Below, piece after piece: positions 1 to 10,179 of a stretch of 64,000 nt of DNA (positions within the stretch are counted from its first letter, which is position 1; each line of letters opens with the position of its first letter). The notes under the pieces are model-generated. The model saw only the letters and a program-made list of their open reading frames with translations. It was not told the DNA's origin and made no database searches. The stretch is from Carposina sasakii (taxonomy: Eukaryota > Arthropoda > Insecta > Lepidoptera > Carposinidae), in NCBI GenBank assembly GCA_014607495.2, contig CP053155.1, positions 10,726,001 through 10,790,000 on the forward strand, given 5' to 3'. The position numbers were made by a program, and so were the translations under genes.

Positions 1-800
1 TTACTTTGAGTTTCCGAAGCAGGTCTTCTTTTACGAGAAATATTACCTATCCTCTAACTAGGTAAATATCTTGGTTGAAAATTCCATTTTAATTGTAAAT
101 TTTATATAATGTCGATAGCGGGTTCTGTATCTCTACAAGTTACCATGAATTTGGTTCTCACTTCAGCCATAGTCTCGTTATTCTTCTATTTTTATGACAG
201 TAACTTGAAAATGGCTCATAAAATCCTTTTTTTCTAAAATATATCTATGGAATATTATTAAAAGATATATCGACGGACACGAGACTGGACTGCAGCTGTG
301 TTTCACATTAATAAAACTTTATATTACTCGGTAATCCCTCACGTCCGCGTATAAATACTAAAAGTACCAATAAAAACGTGCCAAAGTTTTACGGCACCTG
401 CCTTGTGTTGTTTGAAACAAAACTTAAGCTACCCTTTTACAAGCGCCTCTACTACTTAAGGAAGTTCCTTCATTTTTTAAAAATATTTTACAAAAATAGT
501 TCCTATTGAAATAATCTAAAAAAATATTTTTAACGTATTGATCTAAGAATAAAGAAAAATCATCAATCAAGTATATTCTTTAACATTTGTGCGTTGTTAT
601 AATAAGTACGGAATTATAATTTTTATAAGATGTACATACATAATTTAAATAATAGGTACCCCTACCTACCCAGTTTACGTGAATCCATTCATAAAACTCC
701 GAAACAGCCCGAAAGGTATACCGCGAAGGAAATAATGGAAGGAGATGAGATAGTAAAACGTGTGATTTGGAGCCTCAAATTTTATGTAAAGATTTCCATA
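1..800. other. no recognisable feature
   Basis: AT-rich sequence. The open frame at 630-848 runs into the dispersed repeat that starts near 805 and shows no recognisable domain, so I do not treat it as a gene. Confidence 0.5.
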
Positions 801-804
801 TGTA

Positions 805-1010
805 CGGCTTTACTAGAATACATTAGCTGCATCTCACTCCGCATATAACTAAGGTAGCTAATGTCGCCTAATGAACTTTGGGGAGTGGTATCTAGCGATA
901 AGGTAGCAACTTGTCGCAGATTTGTCCCCGTTATGCTAACCGTAGCTGTAGGGTCTTCTTTATGATCGTACAGTTCTGGCTACGCAAGCACAGCCTATGT
1001 ATGTGTCATC
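805..1010 (+). repeat. dispersed GTCGACTAA-type repeat, copy 1 (family R)
   Basis: A diverged copy of a roughly 200-bp SINE-like repeat found about a dozen times in this window. Diagnostic phrases in order are 'ACTAGAATACAT.AGCTGCATCTC', a GTCG(A/C)CTAA block, 'AGCAACTTGTC', 'CCCC.TATGCTA' and 'AGTTCTGGCTAC'. The best copy is near 48.39-48.60 kb. It has no coding capacity, and I cannot tell whether it is a SINE or a non-autonomous DNA element. Confidence 0.6.
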
Positions 1011-1135
1011 ATCATCATCAGCCTATTGCAGTCCACTGCTGGATGTAGGCCTCCCCCAGGGCACGCCACAAGACTGCCATGGGGGGTATTTACCCATGGT
1101 CACCACGCTGGTCAGGCGGGTTGGTGATGTATATG
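1006..1135 (-). repeat. LINE 3' tail fragment (TTGCAGTCCACTGCTGGA type)
   Basis: A short (ATC)n run precedes 'GCCTATTGCAGTCCACTGCT' and 'GTAGGCCTCCCCC'. I know this arrangement as the reverse complement of the 3' end of a common lepidopteran LINE, whose tail reads GGAGGCCTAC...GACTGCAATAGGC then GATGAT repeats. The same phrase recurs at 14.05, 39.54, 41.10, 41.99, 42.89 and 62.82 kb. Confidence 0.6.
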
Positions 1136-2102
1136 TATGTATGTAAAATTATTTTATTCAGAACTAACGAACGCCGACAACTTCATCCGCGTAAACTCTA
1201 TAGAAGCACCGTTTTGCGCGTTTTCGTAGAAAGTTCGTATCAGAAAGCTCGTCATGCAAAGAATTCACTCTTGTCTAAAATCAGCTGTTTAGGCCAGAGA
1301 TTTGGTATCTCCTCGTTTAGGCTCTGTTTTGTCCATCAGTCAGTCTTATAAAACAAAGCATTTTATCTATACATATATGTATATAGGTAATACATAAGAA
1401 ATCACTTCTCCCATTATCCACCTCCTCTTGGTCTACTCCACGATACTATAGTTAAAGTATCTCTAAAAGTACACCTGTATCCGATCCCAGAAGTTCCTTC
1501 AGTTGTTTTTCTTCGGTAATAAGAGCTAAAGACAATCAAAGCCTTCCAAGTTCTGGGTCCCTGAAAACTTCTGGTAAACACTAGTTTCAGCTAAATGGCG
1601 TTTAATGTTTTAGCTGGATATATGTAGACTTGAGTTTAAAATAAATTCTATACTGTAGGTAATCTATTTTAAAAGTAAAAACGTTGGGATAATCCTGTAG
1701 GATAATCCAATCTCTGTATAAAATACCATGGATTCTGCACGAAACAGAATTTAGGGGGCGGTCTATTTGGTAGAAACTTGATACTCCGAAACCTATTTGG
1801 GATAACTGACTTCGCAGAAACTTCTTTAGTCGATCATTTATTAGGCATAAAAAATATTTGACATAAATATTTTTAGGTATAATGTGCTTATGACCGAATT
1901 TAGAATGGCATACATTTAAGATAGTAGAATTTTTATTGGCATATTTACCTTTGGCATAGTTATAATTTTGTATAATATCATTTAGCATAACGTTCATTTA
2001 GAGTACAGATTATTTGGCATAATTTAACTAGGCATACTATGAAGATCATAGAATTTCAATTAGAATAATATAGATTGGGTTACTTTCTTCTTTAAAAATG
2101 CG

Positions 2103-2120
2103 TAGGTTAGGTTAGGTTAG
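2103..2120 (+). repeat. short TTAGG tandem run
   Basis: About three and a half units of the insect telomere pentamer (TAGGTTAGGTTAGGTTAG). It is too short to call an interstitial telomere. Short runs like this are scattered inside lepidopteran repeats. Confidence 0.6.
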
Positions 2121-2306
2121 AACTGTGACCTCTTATGCACGAGCCGAGCGAGCGAAGCGAGCGTGCCGCGGCAGCGGCCGGCGAGTGCCAGAAACGAACA
2201 TGCTCTCATGGGCAAGGATATAAAAACCAAATAATTATCATTAAATCAACTTTTATTTATTACAATTATTAGAAAAAAAAACAATTAAATTAATCAGAAA
2301 ATAAAA

Positions 2307-2468
2307 TTATACTAATCTTATATTAGCTCCTATTGCTTTAAGGTACCCACATTCTGTGTAATCAGACTGATTATTTATAATATTTTGAAGACGATTTGTT
2401 TTATTTAATGTTTTCCTTTTTTTGGCTGGTGGTGGCGCGCCGAAACTTAATTTATCTATTTCTATCAA
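2307..2468 (-). pseudogene. possible C-terminal coding remnant with basic NLS-like stretch
   Basis: Open frame without a start codon, bounded by a TGA upstream and ending at TAA (plus-strand 2307-2309). It reads about 54 residues, including LSFGAPPPAKKRK and then SDYTECGYLKAIGANIRLV at the C-terminus. The AT-rich bases after the stop contain AATAAA-like words. The composition looks coding and the PPAKKRK run resembles a nuclear localisation signal, so it could be the last exon of a transposon-encoded protein inside the GGCATAAT element. I do not recognise the family, and it could be chance. Confidence 0.3.
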
Positions 2469-2759
2469 TAATCATAAAAGATGATTCTTGCTGTAAGCAT
2501 TATGGTTCGAAATGATGGTTCTACTTTTAAATAGTTATGGATAAGAAATATATGCCAAAAGATGAATCTGGTTTTGAACTTTCTGCGATGTGATTATTAT
2601 GGATACCAAAATTATGCGTACAGATAATTCTGACTTACAGAAATATGGGTTTCAATGTATGCTAAATGAGTTAATGCCAAACGATATTCTGCGAAAAGAG
2701 GTTTATGCTATTAGTTGTTATGCAATATAAAATTATTACTTAAAAAGTTCTACTATAAT

Positions 2760-4120
2760 AGGTATACCCCAGAAATTACTCAAGTACAGGTTCACAGGAA
2801 GCGTGACATTTCTATGCACTGGCAGAAACCTTTTCACGAAATTATAAAAATCTAATATTTATTATACTTCAACTACCTACCGGTAAGATAATTCTTTCTT
2901 TCTTTATTCTTTATTGTACACAGAAAATATATAGCAGGTAATTATAAAACATATTATATATTCTTATTCGGAATTACAAGATTTTGAAGGTTTTTTCCAA
3001 AGGCTGGTTGCTTTCTTCAAGAAACTTATGTACATTATCTGCCTATTTTAAAATTAGAATTAATTAAATACTGGCTACTACTGAAATATTTTCATTTTTT
3101 ATACAAATTTCAAACTGTTAACCGTTAACGAGATCTAAAATGTATAACAAAGTTTAAACTCGGAAAATTAATAATTTTCGCGCCAAAGTTGCTCCTGTAG
3201 TCCACTCGATCCTGCTGCAGTTGTCATATTGTTCTTTACAGACTAGCGTGGGCTAAAATGCTGCTACTCAAGCGTAGGTACTTTTATGGGGCCTTAGACA
3301 AAATAACCTTATCCCTCGAACGAATCGTTAGAAGTTCGTCATAAACACAATTGCTCCAATAAGGAAGCCTTTGATTTCGCGCGTTCCTCAAATCACGTGA
3401 CAAAGTCTAACTGCCTTTTTTTAGGAATGTTGCGAGAACAGTGCGAAAGAAAATGGTTCATAATTAATAAATCCCTCGAAGCGCTATTTTAGGGCTCATA
3501 AACTTCTGTATGAAACTCTGGAATAGTTTGTTGTAAAATCACTCGTATTGGTATTAATTAACTGCTATAGATTTACTTCAACGCGTTTATGCTAGGATTG
3601 TCCTAATTAATACTTTTGCGTATGATAGGGTTATCACTGATAACCCAATTTTTAAGACATGCGCCTTTCAGTCGTGTGTCCAGTCACGGCCCTATTTGTT
3701 TAATGTACTGATTTTCTAAAATTGTTATTTAGCTATACCCGAGGAGGGTTGGCGTCAGGTAGGCAGCTGGCCGTAAAACATGAATTATGCCAAATCTTTG
3801 ACAATGTGAATTTTAGGAGAAACCATACAAGCCATACTAACCATAATAGGATAAGGGCAGGAATATGATGACAATGTAAACACTTTTATCCATGTAGTAA
3901 ATTTATAGGATGATTCTCGCATTAATGATAGGTATTAGTTGGAATAGAAGAAGAAGATATTTAACACTAGGATCAGTAAGGTGACAATGATACCATTGAT
4001 GTTTAATTCTTTTCATATAGTTCAGTTTTAAGTAGCTCTAAAATGTGTAGACAAACGACTCCACTAAATATAAAATATTTCTATTCTATTTACCCGCCCG
4101 TTCATTAAAAAAGCGTAATT
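2760..4120. other. no recognisable feature
   Basis: AT-rich with no convincing coding or repeat structure. A pyrimidine-rich stretch at 2890-2925 ('TCTTTCTTTCTTTATTC') followed by 'TTGTACACAG' could be the reversed A-rich tail of a minus-strand retroelement, but nothing confirms it. Confidence 0.4.
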
Positions 4121-4121
4121 G

Positions 4122-4209
4122 ACTATATTATACGCCAACCGTCGTGGCACGCGCTGTCATCTAATGTTTTATGACTGCGTGTGCCACGACGGTTGGCGTA
4201 TAGTATAGT
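4122..4209. repeat. 39-bp-arm hairpin (mini inverted repeat)
   Basis: The left arm 4122-4160 and right arm 4171-4209 are reverse complements at 36 of 39 positions around a 10-nt loop. The outer half, ending in the CpG-rich TACGCCAACCGTCGTGGCAC, is nearly perfect. It is probably a very short MITE or a hairpin left by one. It is followed at 4243-4260 by a short (CTAT)n run. Confidence 0.8.
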
Positions 4210-4926
4210 GTCCGACTACGAACTTGTACATGCCTAAAGCCAAATAAATCTATCTATCTAACTGCTAAATTGGTGGAATAGAATTCTAAAACCGAAAAGT
4301 TTTTGATATGTAAATCTGGTTTCGCTATTTTACGGTAACTTTATAAATATGCTAAAGCGCCTACTGCTTTCGTGATACGGAATTGAGAATTTTACGTTTA
4401 TCCTGTCGGGTAGCGTGTAGCGTCAACTTATGAAGCAAGATTGTTTTGAATGTGGAAACTAGATGACGTTCTAGGCAGTTTGAAGCGGTGTTAGTTTCTA
4501 TAATCGATACAAACCTTTTTTAAGATAACTATCTTAATCGTATGCTACTGTTCTCTTATCGGTGCCACATTAAGGCGCTTAAAGGCATTTTCAAAAAAGT
4601 TAAAGTTATTTCTTTTTACCAACCTAATCTCTACGGAATTTCATGGATCGGTGGTAGTCAATCGCATCTATAGCAACGTAGCATAGTCACATCTCTGGTG
4701 CATAAACAACGAGAAATGAACTAATTTGTTGTTTATAAAGTATCTAGTGAAATCTCCCCTAAAACCTTTGTACCTATGGTACTCGTATGGAACTATCTAC
4801 GAAAACAATTTAATTCGGTAAATACAGACTAATTGGATAATTGTCTTGATGCCGAAAAGAATAGACACCTTTAATTAACAGTGTAATTTCGTTATTTATT
4901 GCCACCATAAACACCGATTTTCATTA
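4210..4926. other. no recognisable feature
   Basis: About 700 bp of AT-rich DNA. I see no splice-bounded open frame or repeat that I can name. Confidence 0.45.
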
Positions 4927-4927
4927 A

Positions 4928-5158
4928 GAGTGTGATCTGTTTATGAGTGCATGGCCGTCTGTGAGTCGTGAGTGTCTGAGATACTGTGAGATGGTGAATG
5001 AGTGAGCATGAATGCCTATTTTTTTATCTGATATTTTAATGCACATTATACCTATAATTGTTAAAGTTATCATGATATCTACATTTCAAGGCGCATTGGC
5101 GCAAGCTGTAATGCTTTGTAATATGGTTATAAATAAATAAATAAAATAAATAAATTAA
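4928..5158 (+). mobile_element. 5'-truncated jockey-like LINE (3' end only)
   Basis: Matches, almost base for base, the reverse complement of 49.64-49.86 kb. It holds the last codons of the same reverse-transcriptase frame (…AWPSVSRECLRYCEMVNE, stop at 5003-5005), the same 3' UTR (TTTATCTGATATTTTAATGC, then CAAGGCGCATTGGCGCAAGC) and an (ATAA)n tail at 5132-5158. It is the classic product of incomplete target-primed reverse transcription. I see no clear target-site duplication. Confidence 0.85.
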
Positions 5159-5295
5159 TGTTACGCCGTGACGTCATATATTATGGCTTTGTTTTTGCTG
5201 CTTCTCTTCCCGGGCATACTGTACAAGTCAGTAGAGGGACAAGAGGGTCTTGGTGTTTTGTAGGCGATGGGCTGACCACCTGTCACTACTAACCA

Positions 5296-5420
5296 AATTT
5301 GTATAGGTACATCTCAACTATACCCTCAAAATTGGTCAGAAGTGGCACCATGTGGTTCTATCGGCCCTTGGTGCTCTGCCTACCTCGTAAGGGATAAAGG
5401 CGTGATTATATTATATTATA
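5296..5420 (+). repeat. dispersed 'CAGAAGTGGCACCATGTGG' repeat, copy 1
   Basis: Contains CTCAAAATTGGTCAGAAGTG, then GCACCATGTGGTTCTA, GCCCTTGGTGCTCT and CGTAAGGGATA. The same string occurs at 17.80-17.89 kb inside another transposon. It looks like a short SINE-like repeat, and a (TATG)n run follows. Confidence 0.65.
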
Positions 5421-5569
5421 TATGTATGTATGTTGTTTTTTAAAACGAAGGTTTTTGATCAGCTGGCATAGTATTGGAGGAGATGTAATATGGAAAATAG
5501 TCGATATTATGTGAACAGCTGACTCGTCGTGACAGAAAAAACCAATGCTGAAGGGACATCCAACTAAAT

Positions 5570-5815
5570 ATTATAAACGCGAAAGTTTGTGAGTATGCAT
5601 TGATGGATGGATGGAAGTTTGTTACTCTTTCTCGTAAAAACGGCTGAAATTATTTTAACACAATTTGGTATAGAGTTAGCTGACACCCTGGATTAACACA
5701 TAGGCTACTTTTTATCCGGGAAAATATTTTATCTCGGATAATTTCGACATCTTGTTTTTTCTACAGTCCACGCGGACGAAGTGGCAGGCGTACACTAGTA
5801 AGTACTATATAAAAT
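5570..5815 (-). mobile_element. CTAGTGG/CCCGCGAC-type interspersed element
   Basis: Reads on the minus strand from 'CTAGTGTACGCCTGCCAC' through 'CCGCGTGGACTGTAG', a block about an Ile-rich, TTATCC(C)GG(G)-rich sequence and 'ACTTTCGCGTTTATAA'. The same family lies at 26.16, 29.03, 33.10, 33.47 and 48.65 kb. It is non-coding here and diverged. Confidence 0.6.
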
Positions 5816-5819
5816 GCAG

Positions 5820-6480
5820 AAAGCATCAATTGTTTCTATATAAAAAAAAGTAAGTCGGCATGTGTTATTTCCAGGCCTTGTTAATGGTTCAATTAAATAT
5901 AGATTTACGCATTTAATGAAAGCGGATTTTAATGTAGCAAATTTGTTATTAGCAATTGACCATTAAACGTAGCTGGAGTAAGCGATGTCTTCTAAAAGCG
6001 AACTACGGGCTGTGATCAAATTAATTACACTCTTGAAGACTAATAACTAACGACTTTCTATTTATTTATAACTGATTTATGTAATTACCAAGCATTTATT
6101 TTAATTATTCATTATCTTGGGAAGCGATTGTGTATCGAAGCTATTCTCGATATGAGGTGATACGCTGTCCCCTTCTTCCCCTATTACAGGCAAGAAGTGG
6201 AACAGGTCCAGTTAATGAATTTAAAACAAAAGAAAAATACGGTAAAACTAAGTGATTAAAATAAAAAACAATTTATGAACACGAGACTAATTTATTAAAG
6301 TGAACGCGATAACAGGTCGTGGGTGACTAATCCTGGTTTCTCCGATAAATATTAAAATTGTTTACAAAATAACACGTAGCTTTGGAGAGGCGTATCCACG
6401 GTAGCAGCCGAGGCAGCGATGTGTAAAGTCCGACGGAATGCTCGGCAGGTGTGAGGGAGCTCGGTGGAATATTCGGCAAT
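5820..6480. other. no recognisable feature
   Basis: AT-rich up to about 6300. From 6300 it becomes more GC-rich as it leads into the 17-bp tandem repeat. The overlapping minus-strand open frames at 6327-6775 are repeat-driven and show no domain. Confidence 0.4.
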
Positions 6481-6484
6481 CCTT

Positions 6485-6615
6485 GGAATACTTCAAATCC
6501 AATTCCGAATGAAACACAATTCCGAACGAAATCCAATTCCGAACGACGTTCAAATCCGGACGAAATCCTAATCCGGACGTAATCCTAATCCGGACGTAAT
6601 CCAAACGTAATCGCC
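6485..6615. repeat. degenerate ~17-bp tandem repeat
   Basis: About seven units of the form (C)AA(T/A)TCCG(A/G)ACGAAATC/CTAATCCGGACGTAATC in a row. Units drift from CCGAAT-type on the left to CCGGACGTAAT-type on the right, as expected for replication-slippage growth. The minus-strand frames across it encode alternating RSELD/RIRITSGL-like runs, which is an artefact of the repeat. Confidence 0.75.
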
Positions 6616-6669
6616 ACCGAACCTGGAATTTAACAGATCCGGTGTAAGGCGGTGTGCCTCTTCCCAAAT

Positions 6670-6873
6670 CTGCCAATCGGGTAATGTCTCCAAATAACAA
6701 CTCAATACAATTAATATTATCCGATTGGCAGAGACATTTACAAAAGGAAAAAAAACAAAGGGAGCTGAGTAGCAAAAAAAATAATCCGAATATTCAGATT
6801 TAGCAATTTAAAAAAAAATAAAAAAAAAGGTAGAAGGTAACTACAAATAATATTTGCAATCTGAATATTCGGA
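6670..6873. repeat. two nested-scale inverted repeats
   Basis: CTGCCAATCGG near 6670 is answered by CCGATTGGCAG near 6720. Farther out, TCCGAATATTCAGATT (6785-6800) is answered by its perfect 16-bp complement at 6858-6873 across 57 nt. These may be ends of small fold-back elements. Confidence 0.6.
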
Positions 6874-6879
6874 ATAGGC

Positions 6880-7620
6880 TTTGGGAAAAAACACAATAAA
6901 TAAAACACAATAATATAAAATACATTAGATTATATAAATACAGAATAAATAAATATATACCTATACTTTCGAATAATATTATAGAAGAAGGTAGTTATAG
7001 GTGCGTAGCTGGTACCTTGGAATCCGGATTATTACATAATAATTCCCTCTTATGTACCTTTAGTTTTAATTAAATACGTTCATATTTAGGGCTAAACTCA
7101 AATATGAACTTAACTCAAGGCTTCCACTAAAATAACGGTCATATTAAAATTGTGAGGTAGTCAAATAATCTAGATTCCGTCGCAGTACTAAGTGAATTCT
7201 AACTAAAATCTAAAATAACAATTAAATAATGGCATTCGTGGATAGCGAATTAGAATTAAGTATACAATTTATAATTAGGTACCTATAACACGGTCAGCTA
7301 ATGAGATACAGTAGCTATCCAGAATCCAGACCAACGATAAGTGCTAGAACACTATTAAGCACAGTATAGAATATATAAACATTTTAACGAAGCTACAACG
7401 CACCTATAATGCTACACGAAATAAAATAGATAAAATATAGCTATATATATTCACTCACTTACCTAGTTCGAAGTGGCGACACTTATCACAGATTAAATTA
7501 TTGAGTTGCACTATGGCGACTATTTGAGTTGCAAAACAGCAGAAAGTAATATTTATAATAGGTAAGGAACGAGGAATTAATTTAGGCTTCAAAATAGTTC
7601 CTAATCCTCTGAGACAAACT
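6880..7620. other. no recognisable feature
   Basis: Very AT-rich and A/T-homopolymer-rich with no structure that I can support. Confidence 0.45.
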
Positions 7621-8000
7621 TTGGTAATGCTGGCGACCGCGCGATCGAGGCAACAGCCTTGTACGTACCGAGCCGCACGGTTATTGACCTCAGCCTAGAA
7701 TGGCCTTGCCATTGGTTAATATTTTAATATCCCCGCCCGGCGTAAATTTTAGAGATTTTATTACCATAAAAGGTAATCTTGGTGCCAAAAAGACGAAATT
7801 CCGGCTAGACTGGCAACGCCCAAAACGTTTTTGAAATAAAACGACGGCACCATGTCGCGGGAATTTTGAACAACGCGACAGAGGGTAGAAATAAATGCTG
7901 GTTGATAACAAGTCAATACAGCGGGTATTATTTATGAACTCGCTTCCAACCAATGAGCAATAAGCATGAGCTAATTTCAATTTTCCGGGAAATGTGGGTA
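7620..8000. other. GC-elevated unassigned segment
   Basis: Noticeably richer in GC and CpG than its surroundings (GCGACCGCGCGATCGAG at 7633, CCCCGCCCGGCG at 7731). A 96-aa minus-strand open frame lies here (7690-7980) but shows no domain, signal peptide or neighbouring splice signals that I can identify. It could be a diverged repeat or a small regulatory segment. Confidence 0.3.
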
Positions 8001-8245
8001 ATGGAATGAAATGTGAAATAAAAATGTACCTTTATGTATTTACAGTATCGATATGAAAGGTTTCATATCTATTTTATTTATAATAATTGTGGTGATTCGG
8101 GAGACGTCGTTTTGCTGTACTCCTATGTCATACATAAGAGTTGAATAAGGAATGCAGGGCTTTCTCTTAGGCATGAATAATGAGCATAGACAAGCAACTT
8201 GTCACTGATATTTTACGTTTGCCTTATTCGTATTGTTACAATCGG

Positions 8246-8419
8246 GCTGTATAGTTACGCGATAATAAAGTAGATGTCGCTACTGGTAAAAGTAGTCCGC
8301 AACATCGATTCCTTTGGACAGTGTTAGAACCCCGCTATGTAGTTACGCCACGATCAACTAAATGTCGCTACTGGTAAAAATAGATCGCAACATCGATTAC
8401 TTTTTCCGGGTTCTTAGAA
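8246..8419. repeat. two tandem 87-bp units
   Basis: GTCGCTACTGGTAAAA recurs 87 bp apart (8277 and 8364), and flanking phrases such as TAGTTACGC and CGCAACATCGATT recur in register. So 8246-8332 and 8333-8419 are a diverged direct duplication. Confidence 0.8.
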
Positions 8420-8467
8420 TAATCTCGGTGTATTTGCATATGTGTGGTCGGGAACGTTCTAGACTAG

Positions 8468-8938
8468 CTAGCTAGGATTAGGAAGGTAGACAGACCTTTC
8501 TCCCAACGAATATTGCTGAATATGCAGGAGCGCACCGCATGGTGTATTTAGGCATGGGCTAATCATATCCGGGAAAGGATTGAATATGTAGCAAATCACT
8601 CCGACTATCGATATATATCCTTTTAACATATCCAACTCCGCGTGCATGTCCGGGAACGAAGAGATTAAGTGGAGCGAGATATGACTGGGATTGGTTTGGT
8701 TAGGTTGTTGTAGGTGTCCTTTTAACAGATCCAACTCCGCGTGCATGTCCGGGAACGAAGAGATTAAGTGGAGCGAGATATGACTGGGATTGGTTTGGTT
8801 AGGTTGTTGTAGGTGACCTTTTAACAGATCCAACTCCGCGTACATATCCGGGAATGAAGAGATTAAGCGAACCGAGATATGATTGGGATGATCTATCCAA
8901 ATAATAATTAGAATATTTGAGGCGTATTTAAAAATCAC
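8468..8938 (-). repeat. 99-bp minisatellite giving an in-frame 33-residue repeat
   Basis: CCTTTTAACA(G/T)ATCCAACTC begins at 8619, 8718 and 8817, an exact 99-bp period. Two units are almost identical and a third (to about 8897) is diverged. Because 99 is divisible by three, the minus-strand frame stays open for 156 codons and shows the repeated string LDLLKGHLQQPNQTNPSHIS. I see no start context, signal or family match, so I annotate it as a minisatellite and not a gene. The coding look follows from the period. Confidence 0.75.
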
Positions 8939-9405
8939 TAAATATGTACACTAAAACTGTTGTCCTAAAAATAATTCCAAATCCAAACAGCTTTTATTTA
9001 CATTAAAAACAAAATACTTAAGATCAAATATAAAACGGAATAAATAGAAATTTTGAAAATTATAATTACGAAAACAAATATTTATACTAAACGGCATGCC
9101 TGTCGCTCCTGAGTATTTTATTTTTTATTTTATTTTACAATTTCGGGAAGACCAACAGCTATTTATAATTATAGTAAAAATTGTAGAAACATAAAGCCAA
9201 TAACAGGTCCACACTTATAGAAGCATTATGAGAGCTAATCAGGTACTAATGCACACACAATTTTATCAGTGTTTCACAAAACCTAACAAGCTTATCAAAA
9301 ACAAACATAATAATAATAAAAAAAAAACAATTTAGGTACTAGATAAAATCTAGGTACCTACTAATTATTGGCGGAAAAATTTTTCACTAAGCACACGCCT
9401 CGCTA

Positions 9406-9911
9406 TGTTAGAACTGGTATTGAAGAGATCAAGCTCTACGCCTTTACAAAGTTCTTTGAAGTTATTACCCGCTCTCTCTCGTATTCGTATATACTCGTGT
9501 AATGTCGTTACATTCGCGCTCATGCGTCTAATGCGATAGTACCGCGCGTTCCGGCGCGTTCGCATTCCGTCTCGCTCACTCATTCTTATCTTCGGCATTA
9601 TTCGGTAGGTCGGAGTGGGTCGGATATAGGATATGGTAACTTTCTTTAAAGTGAAGGAGTTGATTCATATCCTCCTCTGGATATATAACCGAGGATATAG
9701 TTGTGTCCGGAGTTACCCATGTCTAGTGTATATAAGCGGCAGGTTTGGCCAACGCAGTCAGTCTTAGTTCAGTCTTGTTACAAGATTGGGAAGCTAAACA
9801 AGCGAAGGAAAACGATACCAGCGATAGTGAAGGAAGTGATAGTTTAATGCTGTTTAGAGTTAAAGTGTGATTAGTGTTGTAACCTGCTCCACCTAATATA
9901 GAGTTCTAACA
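9406..9911 (+). mobile_element. probable solo LTR of a retrotransposon
   Basis: The 506-bp segment begins TGTTAGAACT and ends AGTTCTAACA, a perfect 10-bp terminal inverted repeat of the TG…CA type expected of LTRs. Inside are a TATA box (TATATAAG, 9729-9736) and a TCAGT initiator with its A at 9760, so the TATA starts at -31. There is no gag-pol, primer-binding site or polypurine tract next to it, so it would be a solo LTR. The flanks GCTA and CCTA match at only three of four bases, which leaves the target duplication doubtful. The LTR could also end farther right at the GTAACA near 9967. Confidence 0.55.
9729..9762 (+). promoter_or_regulatory. TATA box plus TCAGT initiator in the putative LTR
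   Basis: TATATAAG at 9729-9736 and TCAGT at 9758-9762 have the spacing of a focused arthropod RNA polymerase II core promoter. A second TTCAGT follows at 9768. Transcription would run rightwards and fits the U3-R junction of an LTR. Confidence 0.55.
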
Positions 9912-10179
9912 CCTACGCCTCCCTTTTAATCGACAGCTCCGAATCATCCGTACCCAGTACGTAACAGTATTCTTATGTGCATACGAGTAACATACAGTTT
10001 CTGATTGTAGTTAAATATTGGTAATTATGTATCTTTTATGGGTAAAGAAAGCGTATTTTCCTTGAATAAAATAAAAAAGTACAAAGAGAATGAAAATTTA
10101 AGAGTACATGATTTCTTTTTAGTGTACATGATTTTCCATTTGTAGGTAACTGTCCGACGACATTGTACTGTTTTAGCCA

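Larger units (their letters stand above)
1600..2760. repeat. degenerate fold-back of GGCATAAT motifs around a GC-rich core
   Basis: The left part (about 1840-2040) carries repeated GGCATA/GGCATAAT-like words. The right part (about 2550-2720) carries ATGCC words in the opposite orientation. Between them lie a short TTAGG-like run (2103-2120) and a GC-rich block with GAGCGAGCGAAGCGAGCG (2145-2195). I read this as an old non-autonomous element with divergent motif arrays at its ends. The 131-aa open frame at 1602-1997 on the minus strand is made of these motifs and looks like chance. Confidence 0.45.

Noticed and set aside
1602..1997. 131-codon minus-strand open frame
   Set aside because: Built from GGCATAAT-type repeat words in AT-rich DNA. 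No domain, start context or splice signals.
2103..2120. Interstitial telomere
   Set aside because: Only about 3.5 TTAGG units.
8246..8897. CRISPR-like array
   Set aside because: Tandem 87- and 99-bp units without unique spacers, in a eukaryotic genome.
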